This document shows, in pieces, positions 63,298 to 64,000 of a stretch of DNA of 64,000 bases. The translations under genes were made by a program, and so were the position numbers. Source of the stretch: Thermogemmatispora carboxidivorans (GTDB lineage: Bacteria > Chloroflexota > Ktedonobacteria > Ktedonobacterales > Ktedonobacteraceae); the NCBI RefSeq assembly GCF_000702505.1, contig NZ_JNIM01000001.1:806001-870000 (forward strand), read 5' to 3'. The notes under the pieces are model-generated. The model was given only the letters and a program-made list of their open reading frames with translations, did no database searches and was not told the origin of the DNA. Position 1 is the first letter of the stretch. Every line of letters begins with the position of its first letter.

Positions 63298-63346
63298 TTG
63301 ACACTGATCCGATATATCGTTATACTTTCAAGAAAACGATATATCG
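63298..63346 (+). promoter_or_regulatory. marR promoter P1 with two palindromic operator-like sites
   Basis: TTGACA (63298-63303), 17-bp spacer, TATACT (63321-63326). A 10-bp palindrome CGATATATCG occurs at 63310-63319 within the spacer and again at 63337-63346, 27 bp apart; with flanks the two copies form a 12-bp inverted repeat (CGATATATCGTT / AACGATATATCG). This fits MarR autoregulation. Confidence 0.78.
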
Positions 63347-63361
63347 AATTGAGAGATGGGC

Positions 63362-63390
63362 TTGACAGCGGTGAGAGATCGTGCTATTCT
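63362..63390 (+). promoter_or_regulatory. marR promoter P2
   Basis: TTGACA (63362-63367), 17-bp spacer, TATTCT (63385-63390), about 60 bp after P1 and 100 bp before the gene. Confidence 0.6.
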
Positions 63391-63492
63391 TTGATCAAGT
63401 CAATAATTGTTACTATCACTAATTGGTAGCAACAACGAACTGAGTAGAGCAACGAGTTAGCAACGCAGGAAGAAAGGAAGCAAACAGGGGTC

Positions 63493-64000
63493 ATGGAAAG
63501 AGAGACCGATGGTGAAAGGCAGGTACAGGACCTGGAGGAGCAGGCGGAGCGCTTTGCGAGCTTGTTCAGCCAGATTCAGAGGGCGATGGGAGCGAGTTTC
63601 AAGCGGGCCCATCAGCATGGTGTGATCGTGAGTACGACCCAGTTCATGGTGTTGGGCTTGCTGCAGCGGGCACTGCAAGAAGGGGGGGAGCCGTACACCA
63701 TCGGTCTACTGGCCAGCCATCTGGACCTTGATCCCGCGACGGTGGTGCGGGCGGTTGACAGCCTGGAACGACGGGGGCTGGTGATGAGGAGGCGTGATCA
63801 GCAAGACCGTCGTCAGGTTTTTGTCGAGTTCACCGACTCTGGGAGAGAATTGCGCCAACACATGGCGCATCAGATGAAAGAGCAGCTCAAGGCAGTCTTC
63901 AGCCTGATGAGCGAAGAGGGGCGGTGTGCACTTCTTCGCGGGCTAGAAGAACTGGCCACTGTGATAGCTGAGAGAGCTGAGAGAGAAGGAGAGTTACATG
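63493..64000 (+). CDS. MarR-family transcriptional regulator, 3' end outside window
   Basis: At least 169 residues: an N-terminal helix, then the winged HTH (YTIGLLASHLDLDPATVVRAVDSLERRGLVMRRRDQQDRRQVFVEFTDSGREL). DQQDRR is the MarR wing motif. A coiled C-terminal helix follows. ATG 63493 follows AGGGG. The frame is still open at 64000. AAGGAG near 63986 and ATG at 63998 look like the start of the next gene, which would overlap the end of this one. Confidence 0.88.
   Translation, partial: MERETDGERQVQDLEEQAERFASLFSQIQRAMGASFKRAHQHGVIVSTTQFMVLGLLQRALQEGGEPYTIGLLASHLDLDPATVVRAVDSLERRGLVMRRRDQQDRRQVFVEFTDSGRELRQHMAHQMKEQLKAVFSLMSEEGRCALLRGLEELATVIAERAEREGELH

Overview
The window is a GC-rich (about 60%) bacterial chromosome segment. 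I read it as a Ktedonobacteria-type member of the Chloroflexota, possibly close to Thermogemmatispora. This is inference from the mix of genes: single-membrane (monoderm) cell-wall functions (murT-gatD, S11 D-Ala-D-Ala carboxypeptidase), a T-box leader, FtsZ with a long N-terminal extension, a DUF6230/DUF6114 gene pair as in actinomycetes, and many small proteins of unknown family. There is no CRISPR array, no rRNA and no clear insertion sequence. One tRNA gene (Arg, anticodon TCG) is present. Most of the window looks like ordinary core and accessory chromosome; most genes have clear Shine-Dalgarno (SD) sites.

Layout. 1-932 holds a membrane glycosyltransferase that runs off the left edge. 1233-4816 is a complete osmoprotectant-type ABC transporter operon (ATPase, two permeases, lipoprotein). 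5442-7490 is a compact regulator module: an XRE repressor facing a promoter with repeats, a 47-aa membrane peptide and a 456-aa protein of unknown family. 8007-10458 carries csaA and proS, the latter behind a proline T-box. 10735-13019 is murT-gatD. 13227-22842 holds envelope and metabolic genes (NAGPA-like lipoprotein, S11 peptidase, glutamine-synthetase-like enzyme, phospholipase D, aldehyde dehydrogenase, methyltransferase, GNAT). 22864-35993 is a mixed block: P450, degenerate alkaline-phosphatase-superfamily protein, hydrolase, rnz, zincin, fpg, larB, KGG-repeat protein, ftsZ and a response regulator.

36508-41919 is the most interesting block. After the tRNA, four genes on the minus strand encode two exported DUF6230-like proteins, a four-helix DUF6114-like membrane protein, and an R2-like di-metal oxidase fused to a lipid-binding SCP2-like tail. 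A TetR gene lies upstream. A perfect 19-bp palindrome sits just downstream of a TTGACA-17-TATAGT promoter that reads into the oxidase. This looks like one ligand-controlled envelope or lipid system.

42400-48353 holds a small HTH protein, a sarcosine-oxidase-like flavoenzyme with its own operator-like repeat, a divergent EPSP synthase and a radical SAM protein. 48413-53575 is a run of four different GT9 glycosyltransferases, unexpected in a cell without LPS. 53757-62492 contains ispE, two proteins with TIM-barrel-like features, a decayed PIG-L deacetylase, a XerD-like protein without catalytic residues, purine nucleoside phosphorylase and exported or unknown proteins. The window ends with tatA and a MarR regulator whose promoter carries two copies of a 10-bp palindrome; the next gene appears to start at 63998.
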